A stretch of DNA of 64,000 nucleotides from positions 64,001-128,000 of the forward strand of contig JAJEKV010000568.1 of assembly GCA_021234155.1 (NCBI GenBank). Reading direction: 5' to 3'. The DNA comes from Isoetes taiwanensis. Its lineage: Eukaryota > Streptophyta > Lycopodiopsida > Isoetales > Isoetaceae. Below the pieces are notes generated by a model. That model made no database searches. It was not told the DNA's origin and saw nothing but the letters and a program-made list of their open reading frames with translations. Below, one piece after another: positions 1 to 12,605 of the stretch (position 1 is the first letter of the stretch; every line of letters starts with the position of its first letter). A program made the position numbers and the translations under genes.

Positions 1-214
1 CATGCAACATGCGAAAGCCAGCTGCATATTTGTTTAGAAATGGATATGTCTGTGGTTAATTGTAACCCAGTTGGAAATAGAGTTTCCTTTGAATAATTCA
101 ATGATGCAGGAAAACCTCATCTTTAAAGAAGTTTCATTAACTTGGTAATATGCGCACAAGTATTCCAATGCCAAGGTTCACTTAAATTCGCTTCCTTTTT
201 GTGTTTAAAACCAG

Positions 215-3200
215 GAATTTGTTGGAGCTACAAGCATACAATTAAAGGAAACAGAAGCGCAACTGGAGGCCTTATCTGGAATGTGCGATCATATTCATCA
301 GGAGAGGCAACAGTTATTAGATCAGGTAGGCCATCTTTTCATTATTGTTTTTGTAGTGTTTGTGTTGAACATGTGTGTTATGGACAACATTGCACACGTC
401 TGCAGCAATTGGTTGATACATTCTTCTGCTGTTATTGCCACAACATACTATTCAATATGGAATAGGGCTCTAAAATCATATAGTTCTAATATAATTTGCA
501 TGTTTGGGCTACAGATTAATTCATTTAATCAATAGGGTCTAATATACAGCAATTATTGAAATTCATTTCAGTAAGCATTTTAAACAAGTTGATTACCAAG
601 AGAGTAATACAAAGAGCAGCTGGATAATAATTGGGGGCACATGATATCAGCCAAAATGGGTATAGTTTCAACTGTCCTTGGGATGTCGTCACACCTAAAA
701 GCTGGATGTGAAATGCAATGCCCTTTCTTTGAATGACAGCGTGTGTGATTGATTATTTGTGTAATGAACAGGTTGAAGTCATGGCAAAGAAGCTACGAAT
801 AGAAAAGGTAGCATTAGCAGTAGCCTACTTCAAGGAAAGAGAAAAAGCGGCAGAGGTTGCTACTTTGAAGGAGTAAGTCATCATTTCAGCATCTGGATCT
901 TAGAAGTATTTCGTTTTTCCTTGCAGCATGCATTATGCACTATGAATGGTGTGCCAAATAACTCAGAGAAAAGGCTTGTATAAGGAAGGAGGAAAAATCT
1001 AGCTTATGGTGAGACCTTTTGATTGTTGGAATCAGAAATAATGCACCCGGAGATCAGCAGGGATTCTGTACTTGCCATTTAGTTTGTGAAGGAATTCATG
1101 TTCCTCATGGTGTTCTCCGTAATGACCAGTCCCTTGTTTGTTGAAAATTGGAGGTATTATCACAACATTAGATCCTGCAAAAGATGAAGGTTACTTCCTC
1201 TTGATGAGGACGGGAACTGTATTGACAGTTCAGGAGTACATACAACCATTACTAGAGCTCTGCATCTTCTTTAGCCAACGGTAAAACCTCTCATAGTCGC
1301 TTAACTAGAATGTCATGCACCCGGAACTTAAGATTTATTAGAATGTCAGTTATATGTCGGAATTGACGGTTATGTCCTCTTGTAAGATTTCAAACGAAGT
1401 TGGAGACTTACTAAATTTTTCCTGCTTGAGTTTGCGTTTGGCATAACTGCTGCCATCTATGTATTCTTCTCACGGTATCAGCTACGAGGTGCAAGTCGAC
1501 TGGAACAGGTAGGGCTTGGGAAACATATGTGGCATGTGGACACAGAAGATGCTTCATGGTAGAGCACTTAGATTGCAAGCAGGAGGTCCTGCATTCAATA
1601 CCCAGCGCCTTTCTGCAAAAGATATTCAAGAATAGATATTGCCATTGTCCTTTCTATTCAATATTTATACCAACACTGTGTTTAAAAGGCGTCTTCTAAT
1701 AGGATAATATTTTTTGTCTCTGGACGAAATAATGCAAGACTGAACGTTGTAGTTGGATGAAGTGAACTGTTCTTATGATAGAGTTAACATAAGTTCTAGA
1801 ATTATTTTGTAATGGCATTGATTTTTTCCTTCTATCATGGCATCAATGAGGCATAACAGATTCTTTCAAATGTCTAGTACTACTTTTTTCTGAAAGTTTT
1901 ACATTTCTTTTCTTGCTTCAATAGGACAGTATCTCATCTGAAGACAGGCCTTGATCAGGAAAGGTTTCAAGTTGAAAAACTGCAGAATGAGATAAAAAAA
2001 CTGGAACATGACATTTTTGTTGCTGAAAAATCCATAGAGGATGTTCACTGGGAGTATGTACATTATGAAACGGAATTTCCAAAAATGAAGAAAGAGGTTT
2101 TTGCCCTTATATTTTTTATTAAGAATCGTGAAATTTATATGTAGTGTTTAATCATACCTTATGCAATGAGGAACTTATGTTTGTTGCTAACAAGCTTATC
2201 ACCAATACGATTACGTAGAGATAGAGCCATTTTCCCATTTCTGCTCTAATAATGAGCCGATCAAGGCATTGTTTGATAGCTGTTGTTCTAAATGAATAGA
2301 TGTAAAACATGAAAACTAATGGGATTAAATATTGCAGATAATAGAACAAAAGGAACACATTGGAAGGCTTGAAAAGCTTATGAAAAGATATGAGAATGAG
2401 AACAAAAAACTGAAAGAAGAAAATGCAATACAAAAAATAGCCATTTCAGATCTTACAAAGGATATAGAAGGATATGCTGGCGTAGTGAATGCTATCCAAT
2501 CAGAAAGTAACAAAAAAATTTGTGCCTATGAAGAAACGAGCAAGGATGTTTCACTCACAAAAGGGGAACTTGAAGCATGGATTAAAGGCCATGAAGTCTT
2601 GCTTTCCCAACAAGCAGCATTAATTGCTACAGCTAAAGGCCTTAGAGAAGCTCTGCAAAAGGAGAAAGCTGCCCGATTTGAAGAACAGGAACTTTTACTG
2701 TCTCAAAGAAGTGAAAAGGAAGAAGCCATGCATTCTCTTGGCCTTGCTTTAGCTGTTGTGAAATCTCAAGTTGAAAGTTATCATGCAGAAAGGAAAAGAC
2801 CGTTTTTACCATCAAATGCCAAACTGGTTGATGTAGGCACAAGAGATTTAGAGAGAAAAAAACGGAGCTCGCAAAGGTTCCCATGGAGAGATTCTAGCAG
2901 CTTCCCCCAGGCAGAACTATCGCATGATGCTGTGGGCGATGACATTTCTGATGATGGTCTTGAATGCTCTGCACTAAAAACAGAACTAGAAAAGGTGGAA
3001 GCAAATTTGAAGGAAGAACAGGATAGGGTAATTTGGATGGGCAAGCAAATGGAGGAGACTTCACACAAGTTGCATACTACACAGGCTGAACTAGATGAGA
3101 CAAGTCTAAGGTTTAAAAATTTGCTTTTGGAAAAAAGAAGCAAAGAACACAATCTTGAAAATGCTGAAAGAGAAATCCAAAAGCTTAGAGAATGTATATT

Positions 3201-3870
3201 ACAGATGGAAGCCAAATCTACGAAGGAGATTGAGAAGTTGCAGGCAACACTTATGGGAGAGAAATCAGAGAAGTTTACAGTAAGAAGTATGCTAACTTCT
3301 GCAGTTAATGAATGCGAGTATAAAATGGCTTATGCTATGGAATATGTACAAAACCAGGTTGGGAACATGATGAATAGAATAGAGAAAGGGATACCACTGC
3401 TCAGAAATTTTGCAGCCACAAATAGAAGTTTGAGACATAAATTAAAGACGCTCGATTTTCTGAATATGGTGTTGCTGAAAGAGAAAAAGAATCTGAAAGA
3501 AATAGTTGAGAAGCAGACAGCTGAAAATTGTGATTTGAGATACAAATTACAGGAAGAACAAACAGAGAAAACTAACATAAAGAATACTTTAACTGAAAGA
3601 GAGAGGGAGTTCCGAATCTTAAGACATGAGTTCACTTCATTCAAAAAAGAGCTAGAGTCCACGACAAAAATTAAGAATCAGATAGAGAAAGAAAAGGAGT
3701 CATTAAAAACTGAACTACACGATGTCTTGGAGATTACAACCAATCTAAAAATTGAAAAACTGAAGGGAGATGCTGTAAGACAAATCTTGCAGGGCAATGT
3801 AGATAAACTTTACCTGGAATTAGAAACAATAAAAAGGGCTCAACGTTTAAAACCAACTACAAGTGAGTGA
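215..3870 (+). CDS. Coiled-coil protein, 3' part of a multi-exon gene
   Basis: Four exons join in one frame: 215-325, 772-872, 1925-2096 and 2338-3870, ending at TGA. Borders are AG|exon|GT throughout (donors GTAGGC, GTAAGT, GTTTTT) and the phases agree, with a GA|G codon split between the second and third. The 5' end lies left of the window, so no start codon is given. The product is about 640 residues here, nearly all charged helix rich in Lys, Glu, Gln and Leu with heptad-like spacing (for example KKLRIEKVALAVAYF, then LKEEQDRVIWMGKQMEE). There is no signal peptide, membrane segment or catalytic motif. The last exon, 511 codons, is unusually long for the gene. I do not recognise the family; a structural or cytoskeletal coiled-coil protein is likely, but that is inference. 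The third donor (GTTTTT) is weak and should be checked against transcripts. Confidence 0.75.
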
Positions 3871-4289
3871 GTTGGCCAATTTCCAAAATTGGAACACGTT
3901 CAGTTTTGTAAGCCGATCGAACTTGTTCACTTTGGTATATGAAATGGTAAATGTACCATGTCAATCATTCAAAGTTGTAACACCTGGCCAACAATTTATT
4001 ATTAAAATACATATGAAACTTTTTTGGACCATAAAGGTATGGTGCTTTATGACGTCTACAATGGAAGGCGTCAAAAGAAACTTCAGCGGACAAATTGTGC
4101 TTCTCTTATGTTATTTGCTTGCTCTCATAATTTTCCAAATACGTTGGTGATATTTCACTCTAAGACTCAGCCACCTTGAGGATCAGGAATAAAACAGTCC
4201 ATTGTTGTGTAAAAGGCATGGTCTTGGTTTTGGCAATGGGTATGATGAGAGGATGGTCCCCACTCAAAATGATGTTCTGATGAGAAAAA
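3871..4289. other. 3' flank of coiled-coil gene
   Basis: AT-rich sequence after the TGA at 3870. A 95-codon frame at 3863-4150 has no recognisable composition and is read as 3' UTR or spacer. AATAAA occurs near 4188 (ggaataaaac) and could serve for polyadenylation. Nothing else is seen. Confidence 0.4.
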
Positions 4290-5768
4290 AGTTCGAAAAA
4301 ATACCAAAATGCCCCTATGAGTTTATGTAATTACCAAATGCCGTTATGAGTTTCAAAATTACCAAAATGGCCCTGACTCAAATAAATATACAAATAAATT
4401 ACCAATTTGCCCTTAAACACCAAACTTAATTACCAAAATACCCCTACACACCAAACTTAATTACTAAAATGGCATTACATACCAATTTTGATCAATCTAC
4501 ACCTAATTTAATTACCAAATGCCCTATACATGGAACTTAATTACCAAATTACCCCTACACAGTTTTGTTGTGACACTTTCAAGGAGCCAGTGTTTCTTGT
4601 GGTTTTAGCATATGATGGTGCTATTGGAGGCATGTTACCACCAGCCACTGTTGACCGGTCAACATAGAAGAATTGCACTCTAAAGGTCTAAAGGGGGGAG
4701 AGAAGATAAAGGGTCCAAATTTATTTGTGCTTGTTGTTAGAATCCAAGGGCCCACATTAAGTTGTGTTAGTTGTTAAGCAAAAAGACCAAATTGGTTAAG
4801 GAGAAGAAGAAGACAAAAAACAAAGGATTGATGAGGTGTAAAATAGGAGTGCCAAGATGATGACACACGGATGGCCAAAATTTGTTCAAAAAATTATAAA
4901 TTCTTGAGGGGACTTGTTCTCCTCCTCTTGGGCTCTAGAATCTCACATGGAGCAAAGGTAGTGGCAGCCCTGGGAAGATGGTGTCATAGACCTCTTCCCC
5001 CATGCAAGATGTCTTGATGCTTTTTTTGTATTACATTATTTTTTTGAATAAAGTGGTGCACCCCATTTTTATCTTCCACATTTTTTCATTTCTCCATATT
5101 TCTATGCTTTCTATTTTCCACAATTTCCTATTTATTCATTCTCATGTTTTCCTATTCTCTATATTTTTCTTATTGTTTCATATTTTTTTTACCATTGTTC
5201 CTCCACGATTTTTTCCATTGCAGCAGCACCTGATTGATCCCATCCATGCCTTTGAGGCCGGATGATGAGGATGTGGGGAAATCCGTCATCAGTCGCACGC
5301 AGATCTTTTGGACGTCCAAAACCTAAACGCATGCGCACAGGAGAAGTAGATGTAGAGAAGAGGAATATCTTTATGGAAGGTGTAATGGAAGAGTCACAAT
5401 GCAAGCAGTTGTAGGGCTCCAATTCAGTGATGACTGTGACTTCTACTCTTGAGGCATTTAATATAGATTGAGTAGGATAAATATGTACGGGCATTTTGGT
5501 AATTAAGTTTGGTACGTACCGGGTATTTTGGTAATTAAGTTTGGTGTGTAGGGCATTTTTGGTAATTAAGTTTGGTATGTAGGAAGTATTTTGGTAATTA
5601 AGTTTGTATGTAGGGCATTTTTGGTAATTAAGCTTGGTATATAGGGGTATTTTGGCAATTAAGTTATTTATCTGAGCCAGGGGCATTCTGGTAATTTTGA
5701 AACTTATAAAGGCATTTTGGTAATTACATAAACTCATAGGGGTATTTTGGTGGTTTTTTCAAAAAAGT
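4290..5768. mobile_element. Foldback element with long, internally repeated inverted arms
   Basis: The left arm (about 4290-4560) and the right arm (about 5489-5768) are inverted copies of each other, each about 270-280 bp. Reading inwards, both run 'aaaaaataccaaaatgcccc', then 'tatgagtttatgtaattacc', and so on. Within each arm a unit of roughly 27-31 bp containing 'ccaaacttaattaccaaaat' and 'gcccctacac' is repeated several times. The 930 bp between the arms have no credible reading frame. The form is that of a non-autonomous foldback or MITE-type DNA element. No clear target-site duplication was identified, so the outer ends are approximate. Confidence 0.75.
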
Positions 5769-5779
5769 TTTCTAACGTC

Positions 5780-7038
5780 GTAAAAATAGACGCTCCAGAT
5801 TGAAGGACCCAAAGCAGCAACTTGCTATGGAAGAGCATCCAAAGAAAATCGCCCCAAACCAAAGCTTCAGCTCCATAAAGCAAATTGCCCCAAATCAAAG
5901 CTTCCGCTCCATAAGAATCCATCTGGGAGAGGGAAGCGATGGGCAAATTGGATCAGAGGAAAGTGCAAGGACCCCAACTCCAGCACTACACCCTACGACA
6001 AATCCGGCACCCTGCGATAAATCCAGTTCAGTAAGGCGGCCGGTTTAATCTGGTTGGAGCACTCTATGAAAGTGCATAAGTTGCCACCAGAATCAAGCCC
6101 TGCAGCAATCCGCTATACTAGATGCTGAAACCTGTGACTTAGAGAAGGGTCTCCAAGGTCGAGAATTTATGCTCGAAGCATCTGATGTAGCCATAAGTAA
6201 GGCAGACATTCTGTTGCACCCAAAGCCATGCCTTGGAAACAAAAGATCCATGGAAGTGTAGAAGCTGCTATAAGAATCAAAAGCTGCTTTTCCAGGACTA
6301 CTTCTCAATGCTGCGTCTCAACCCTGGAGAGCAACAAAAACCCGTTGATTTCATAGGCCCCGTTAACAAGCAGAAGACAAGGTTCCTTCCGCCCTCCATC
6401 TTCAGCTAAGCGCCGATCACCGTATTCCATCCCAAATCAACCACAAATAGGCCACAAATAGAAACACAACCATCTTCGACTGTACAAATAGAACCATTGA
6501 ACAAAAAAAAACCCAAATCTAACGGCTGTCATAATTTTCACCAAAACAAAATTAAACCCCGGCTTAAAAAATGATTGCACAACTCTAAGCTCAAGCAATG
6601 AACAGCGTTAAAACACAACTGAAGCAGATATTTCAAATTTATATACCACAGAACAAAGAATACAAAACCCAATCTCCCTTTTATTGTTTTGTCAATTGGT
6701 ATGTGAAAGGTTCAAATCTCTTCCATAAATGAATTTTCACATAATCACTAGATTCATGGTTGCTTGCAACAAATCGGTGCCGTTATTTCCAGATGCTAAT
6801 ATACTAGAGGTTGTAACCCTATCTTTTGGAAACATGTCCTCTTTATTCATATCTAGATTCAACAGCTTGTGATTATCTCTCCAATCACTGTGGCATCTTT
6901 GGCAAGGCAAGTAGCAGGATAATTACAGTGCCAAACATTTGCAAAGTCCAAAGATGGGACACCTGATATTATACAGTTAATAAAATTTTGTAGTCTCATT
7001 GTCTTATATCTAGACAAAGCCTTATATTTAGAAGGACA
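5780..7038. other. Intergenic, no gene recognised
   Basis: Moderately AT-rich sequence without a convincing gene on either strand. Short frames at 5800-6048 and 6093-6308 lack any family resemblance. The right part, next to 7038, is the 3' flank of the F-box gene. Confidence 0.5.
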
Positions 7039-8094
7039 TTAAAACGAGTTCATCTCTAGTAAATATGTCCGCCCTTTAGCAAGAACACTGGCTGCTGTTT
7101 TGAGGGGTTCCTCGAAAGCTTTACATTCAAAGCCATCTATTATTCCTTTAGAGAAGGAACTATCACTTGGCCTTATGGCAACCAAAGTTGCCCCTAGTAG
7201 TCCAGATCCACCTGGAAGCTCCAAGTAGGGAGCATACCACAGCTTCATGTTCAAAGCAGGGATTAGAGTTCTGTTTGATGACGCCGATACCACCAGCGGA
7301 TTCTTCCTAAATTCATGCAGCTGACGTTTCCCCATGCATAGCATCCCCTGCCCATCAGCATCTGTCAGCACAAGGGTCTCAAGTGTTGGATGTTCTGATA
7401 TAATTTGCTGCAGCAGATAATGCCTTGCTGATGCTGCAATTAATGAGCTAATAGTCCATATCACTCGCAGCTTAAGGCCCCCATCACCATACAGTGACAG
7501 TGAATCTATATTTCCAGTTTCATTTTGCGTTAAGCCAGAACTTGACTCCAGTGCTTGACGCCTTTTCAGTTCTCTCTCTTTGTCTTTCCCCTTCTTCTTT
7601 GCCTCTGGCTTGATATAAGAAGAAGCCCCAAGAATAGTGCACGATTCTAGTGTACTGCCAAACTCAGCTTTCCATTTTAAAAGAACACCCTCTTCTATTC
7701 CCAGTTCTCCACCGGGCAATTCAATCCTCAAGTGCTGTATTTCTTTGAAATTTCTTAGGACTTCACCAGGAGAGTGATGAGATGCTTCTGCAAAGTCTAT
7801 CTTTTTTGGACTCATCAAATGTTGCAAAGCCTGTAAAGGTTTGGATAAACTCCCAAAGACAAATCTTGCTAAATGGCTCAAAAACCCTTTTCCCTTGACA
7901 CTGATGCTGCCCTCTTCACCAGATATTACACAGTCCACTTTCACAACAACATTACCCACCTGGGAGGCCAGCTCATGGAACCTCTTTGACACTGTACAAC
8001 ATCTACCAAGAGCCTTAATATCCGCAAGCTTATTAAAAATCAACAAGATCAGAGAGTCTGGTAAACGATCAAATTCATCCTCAGAAAAACTCAT
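7039..8094 (-). CDS. F-box protein, At5g46170/At4g18380-like family
   Basis: An intronless 351-residue frame with a clean ATG at 8094-8092 and stop at 7041-7039. Residues about 8-45 form an F-box (FDRLPDSLILLIFNKLADI, then KALGRCC and SKRFHEL). This region and the following VVVKVDCVISGEEG strongly resemble the small plant F-box family of Arabidopsis At5g46170, At4g18380 and At1g30200, which are also intronless and about the same length. A basic stretch near residues 168-181 (KKKGKDKERELKRR) may be a nuclear signal. Family knowledge: the F-box would bind a Skp1/ASK protein in an SCF ubiquitin ligase and the C-terminal part would pick the substrate, which is unknown. No internal break is seen, so this is probably a functional gene. 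Confidence 0.9.
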   Translation of the reverse strand: MSFSEDEFDRLPDSLILLIFNKLADIKALGRCCTVSKRFHELASQVGNVVVKVDCVISGEEGSISVKGKGFLSHLARFVFGSLSKPLQALQHLMSPKKIDFAEASHHSPGEVLRNFKEIQHLRIELPGGELGIEEGVLLKWKAEFGSTLESCTILGASSYIKPEAKKKGKDKERELKRRQALESSSGLTQNETGNIDSLSLYGDGGLKLRVIWTISSLIAASARHYLLQQIISEHPTLETLVLTDADGQGMLCMGKRQLHEFRKNPLVVSASSNRTLIPALNMKLWYAPYLELPGGSGLLGATLVAIRPSDSSFSKGIIDGFECKAFEEPLKTAASVLAKGRTYLLEMNSF

Positions 8095-8724
8095 TGTTTA
8101 TATCCCCACAAAGTAGCAGCAATCGAAGCTATTCATGCCAAGAAAACCATCTTAAGGCATCCATATACATTTCCAAAGAACTAGAACATCCACAAAACAT
8201 CTGTAAGAAACTTCTGAGACCTCAAAGCTTATTTTATACAAATTCCAGAGCCAAACGGCGAGTAGAATCAACCCATCAACTTCCAAGCATAGATCCGTTG
8301 CTTCTTTCGACAATACGCACTACCCATTTCGTAAATTTAGGATATAAGAAAACTTACACTATTTGAAGCTGTTGACTCATTGAGGAAAACGAATTAGAGA
8401 AAAGGAGCCGCCGCATCGCCTGTGTGTCGAGGCCATGATAGATTAAGAAAGTCGGAGACGAACTTCCGGATTAGAAGAGGCCTACCTATTCTGCTTGCTA
8501 TCCACCTTGTTACGCCACAGCCAAGGCCTTTACCTTGTGGATTACACATTTGGTTTATGACCGTTTGGTAGTCCGTTGGATTATGCTTTGACGGGCCAGA
8601 TGTCATGGAACTACGTGGCAAGATCACAGCTCTTTAACGGCTTTATTTACCTTGGCTTACAAGTTAAATTCGTGCGAAATTCTAAGAACACGTAGCCTAT
8701 ATCTGAAATGTTTTTTAAGCATAA
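8095..8724. other. 5' flank of the F-box gene
   Basis: Upstream region of the minus-strand F-box gene. Short frames on both strands have no family resemblance. It presumably holds the promoter and 5' UTR; no TATA element could be placed with confidence. Confidence 0.4.
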
Positions 8725-9057
8725 GGAACGACAACTGGTCTAAATTCCTGGGTAGCGCGAAGGCACTGTTGACACTCAGAAGGTCAAGCAGGCCGACGCG
8801 CACGGCCAGCTTACCCTTCCAGAAAGAAGGCCACATGGTCTTTCTCTCAACGTAGAGGATGGTTGGGCCCAATCCAGGCGTGACACGTGTCTGCATGCAG
8901 GTGGAAATGTTAGACTTTTAAGGCATAGAAAAGGTGACATGTGTCGCCTATTTATTGGATGAGACGGCTAGATTGGGCCCAGCTGTCCTTTACGCATATG
9001 GGAACGACAACTGGTCTAAATTCCTGGGTGGCGCGAAGGCAGTGTTGACACTCAGAA
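8725..9057 (+). repeat. 57-bp direct repeat, two copies 276 bp apart
   Basis: Positions 8725-8781 and 9001-9057 both start 'ggaacgacaactggtctaaa' and end 'gttgacactcagaa', with only two visible differences. The spacing and near identity point to a recent local duplication or to the ends of a small element. The DNA between is not coding. Confidence 0.85.
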
Positions 9058-9339
9058 TTTAGACTGGGGTGCCATTCTTGCAATGTCAAAAGAAAAGCAG
9101 AATGATTCAGCATGGTTAAAAGCGTGGAATATTGGGTTAAAATCATGGAATGTCAGGGTAAAGTAAGAATGCACAGTAAAACTTTGCTGCTACGTTCGTC
9201 ATTTTAAAGTTTTTAAACATTCTTGAAGAAAAAACATGACACATGGCAAGTTGTGATTGGTGACACACAGTGCATAAGGTTTATTTCTACGACTTTTAAG
9301 TCAAGTTCTCATATTACACGGTGGTTGTATATCCTTAGA

Positions 9340-9425
9340 CATATACGCACGCACGCATGCACGCGCGCACACACACAATATGTGTATATAGAATATGCAC
9401 ACGCTTAATCACACATTATGCACAC
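9340..9425. repeat. Simple repeat, CA/GCAC-rich
   Basis: Alternating cacgcacgcatgcacgcgcg followed by (ca)n and 'atatgtgtatat': a purine-pyrimidine alternating tract of a type that can take the Z-DNA form. Confidence 0.8.
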
Positions 9426-9990
9426 ACGAGCTTGGATTCCCAAATTTTCAACTCAATATAGTTGAAACTTCGTATCTACCTCTAGTATTGATATAATAGT
9501 GTCTCAATTGTGATCTTCAAATTGCCCACATGCGACCATACACGGCATCAAGACTTGAATTTATTTGGGTGCTATAAAAGGTTCGACATCTTGAGCACTA
9601 CTGAAATTGGTGAAGATGTCATATCGAATCTTACCCGTTTCTCTGTCTCATTGAGAAATTTGCATATTTATTGACAAGAACGATTAAAATAGATCAATAG
9701 CAAAGGCGGCCATGTACGTTATAGTGCGCTTTTTTTTAATAATAATAGGTATTCTATTTTCTTTATGTATATGATTGGCTATGGTGACTAGGGATAGGAT
9801 CCTATTTGGATATCTTCCTCCATTATCTATATTATTGTCAATTCCTTCGGGTTAATGTGCTGGAGGAGGCAATTTTGCCTGGCCTTAATAGACAAAATTG
9901 CCAGCATTTTTTTTTTTGGAGGGGGGAGAGTGGATTTCATACCACGTGGCATCATTAATGACCATAAATTTCAAGAAATTTTATGCAACA
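9426..9990. other. Intergenic, nothing recognised
   Basis: AT-rich sequence with homopolymer runs near 9730 and 9908; no gene seen. Confidence 0.4.
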
Positions 9991-10330
9991 ATGTAACACC
10001 ACATAATAAGTTGTGAAGCCAAGCCTTTCACTTAGCGTTAGGACGGTTGTTGTGGTCTATTTGGAAGCTAGGAAATTATGCGTTTTTAAGGGCTTAGATA
10101 TTCCTGTTTCTATTGTCCTTTAGGACGCACAAGATAGAATTGTTAAGATCTACAATTGCTCTAGGCGACAGTTAATATTTGAGATTTATTTGAATGTGTT
10201 GCCTTATGCATAGGCTGGTGGTCCTACTCAGTGGATCATGATTATCCTCTGAGATCTAAATGCCAACTGTGTATTTGTATCTGTTTTTTGGCTTGGATTT
10301 TCAATAAAGTTCGTCTTCCTTCAAGGAAGA
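9990..10330 (+). mobile_element. Possible 3' end of a LINE
   Basis: One frame near 10050-10100 reads LLWSIWKLGNYAFLRA, which resembles the C-terminal end of plant LINE reverse-transcriptase proteins (pattern LLWSIWK.RN). About 200 bp further on is an AATAAA near 10303. The frame is short and broken, and no poly(A) tail follows directly. Call based on one motif only. Confidence 0.3.
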
Positions 10331-12605
10331 AAACTAGCAAAAAGGCACGCCAGATGCCATAGAAAATAAAGGCGCAGTATAATTAGGACAAGGTGATTGG
10401 ATACCAAAAGATAATTGAATTGTTTTTTACGGCTTTTCAAACCATTTGAAAGCCTAACCCTGCATTTAAGGAACCCGTATTTCCTAGTTTTGGAAGGGCA
10501 GGATATGAGGTTGTTGTAGCCGTCTTTGTCTTTGGGTGCGTTTGGTCTGTTCTAAGAGGTCGATGTGGAAGTTTTTTCGTACGATTTGTGCTTGTTGATG
10601 TCTACTGCCATTTTGAGATTTGGTTTTGCTTTGTGTTGTTTGTACTTGGTTAATAGGTTTGTTGTTTGTCCCACGTATTTCTTGTTGTTCTTATTGCACT
10701 TTAGGCAGTATCTTTTTATCGTAGGTTTTATTTTGCATGCGTCATTTTAGTTGTGTTAGAGTTGTTTTGACATGTAAATATTTTTGTTATTTCCTTTTTC
10801 TTTACTTTTAGTTTTGGTGTGTTTATAGTAATTAAAATAGGAATTGAGATTGAGATCAAAATTGTATTGTATTATGTTAAACAGTTTAGGATTTTGAATA
10901 GTTTGGCATATGAACTATTCAAAATCGATGTGCAATATGGAAGTCGGTAGATGGTGATGCCCTCTAAGATGCTTGCACAGTGTTGTATTCCTTGTTTTTT
11001 TGTTATGTTGTCATAGTTGGCCTCGACATTCTTTTTTCTTAAGATGTGCTTGACGAATTCTGTCAAAGATAATCTTTTTTCTTAGGATGTGCTTGATGAA
11101 TTCTGTCAAAGATAATGTCAGTTGATACGTGTACTCATTGAGGTTTGACTAATTTGGTATTGGAAATTTATATCAACATTCCTTGTAAATACCTGTTTAA
11201 TTTCAAGTAGGACATATATGTGATAGACACATGGATTCTACAAGGGTAATTTTGTTGAGGTAATTTTGTTGACATTTCCATGGACCGTTTCCTTAGCCAA
11301 CAAGATATTCATTTTTGACATGCCTCATGGATTGTTTTGGGGCAGCTCCATATCTCCATGTCAGTGACCCATGGCACAAAGCATTCGCACCAAGGCATCT
11401 TTGCAACTTAGGAATGAATGCTTTGGCATCTTTGCAACTTAGGAATGGTCCTTGTCCTTGTCCTGTATATTATGAAATATAAGGGGAATGCTTTCACTGT
11501 CTTTTCCAGGACCCAATCTATGTTTCTGTCTTTATAGGCATATGAAGTCATTCAGCTCAGAAAATGCTTCATCAAGCAGAGAATTAACGTGGTTCAGTAT
11601 TTATATAACAGCAATATTGACCATGTTCTCCAACGCTTAGATTTATGTGCTGGTGCTAGAATTTAGATGGCTAATTCTCTAAGTGGTATTTCATTGAAAC
11701 ACGCTTCTTTAGAAAAGATCTTGCAGATTGATAACATCAGCTAGTATGCCCGTAGCTATAGTGGCATTCCTGCTCCTGCACCTTTAATTTGCAACAGAGA
11801 CATGTTGTACCATCAGGTATCTACATTTATCTGCAAGCATTAAGATGGTAAGCTAAAATTCAAACATTGAACTCTCTTGTTCAAAACTCAAGCATCCTTT
11901 CAATATCAACGATTGAGACATATAAATATGCTAAAGTTTTTTGCTCTAACTAGAAAACCTGAGCAGATAGTGTCCGTTAGGCACTGAGATATTATAGCAG
12001 TTTTCAGGACCATCAGATAGTCTAAAATAACGCAATGTATTCAGTTGAGAAACAATCATATGCTGCATAATTGGGTTTGCAGAACCCTGAATCTTTCAGC
12101 AAGCGGTGCCGCAGTGCATATAGAACTTAATGATATGTCATTGCTTTAGGAAATAGAATCAAATTAGGAAAAAATGTGCAGGTCAAACAATAAGTAGCCA
12201 AACGTTGGATTTAACTAGTGCTTGTAAAATACACTTGGATATGCAAAATGGCCTATGTGCTGGTGCAAGGTATGAGCATGGTGCGAGACATTCTACACCC
12301 TTCGTTCTTGCAGGACATGCATTTGCACAAGTATTTGCTCCCAATGTTGTGCACTTAAAACGATATGCAAAGCAACAGATATCTTGCCCACATTAAGCAT
12401 ATCTTGCACTTCAAGCACCTCAAGCATACATTTTTTTGTTTTTTGTTAAGCTGCAGGAATTTCTAGTGGTCAAGATTTAAAAATCCTTTTAACACGAAAT
12501 ACACATTAGGAGATATTTTTAGCTCTCACTTCCTTCTCAAAGGAAGTTGATAATTTCAATCAAGTGCATTAGAAGTCAAAGCTTAAGACTTAGGACAACA
12601 GCAAC
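10331..12605. other. Intergenic with two small tandem duplications
   Basis: No gene recognised. A unit of about 43 bp, 'cttttttcttaagatgtgct' and onward, occurs twice in tandem around 11032-11117. A unit beginning 'ggcatctttgcaacttagga' occurs twice around 11395-11448. The right end is the 3' flank of the LRR pseudogene. Confidence 0.5.
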
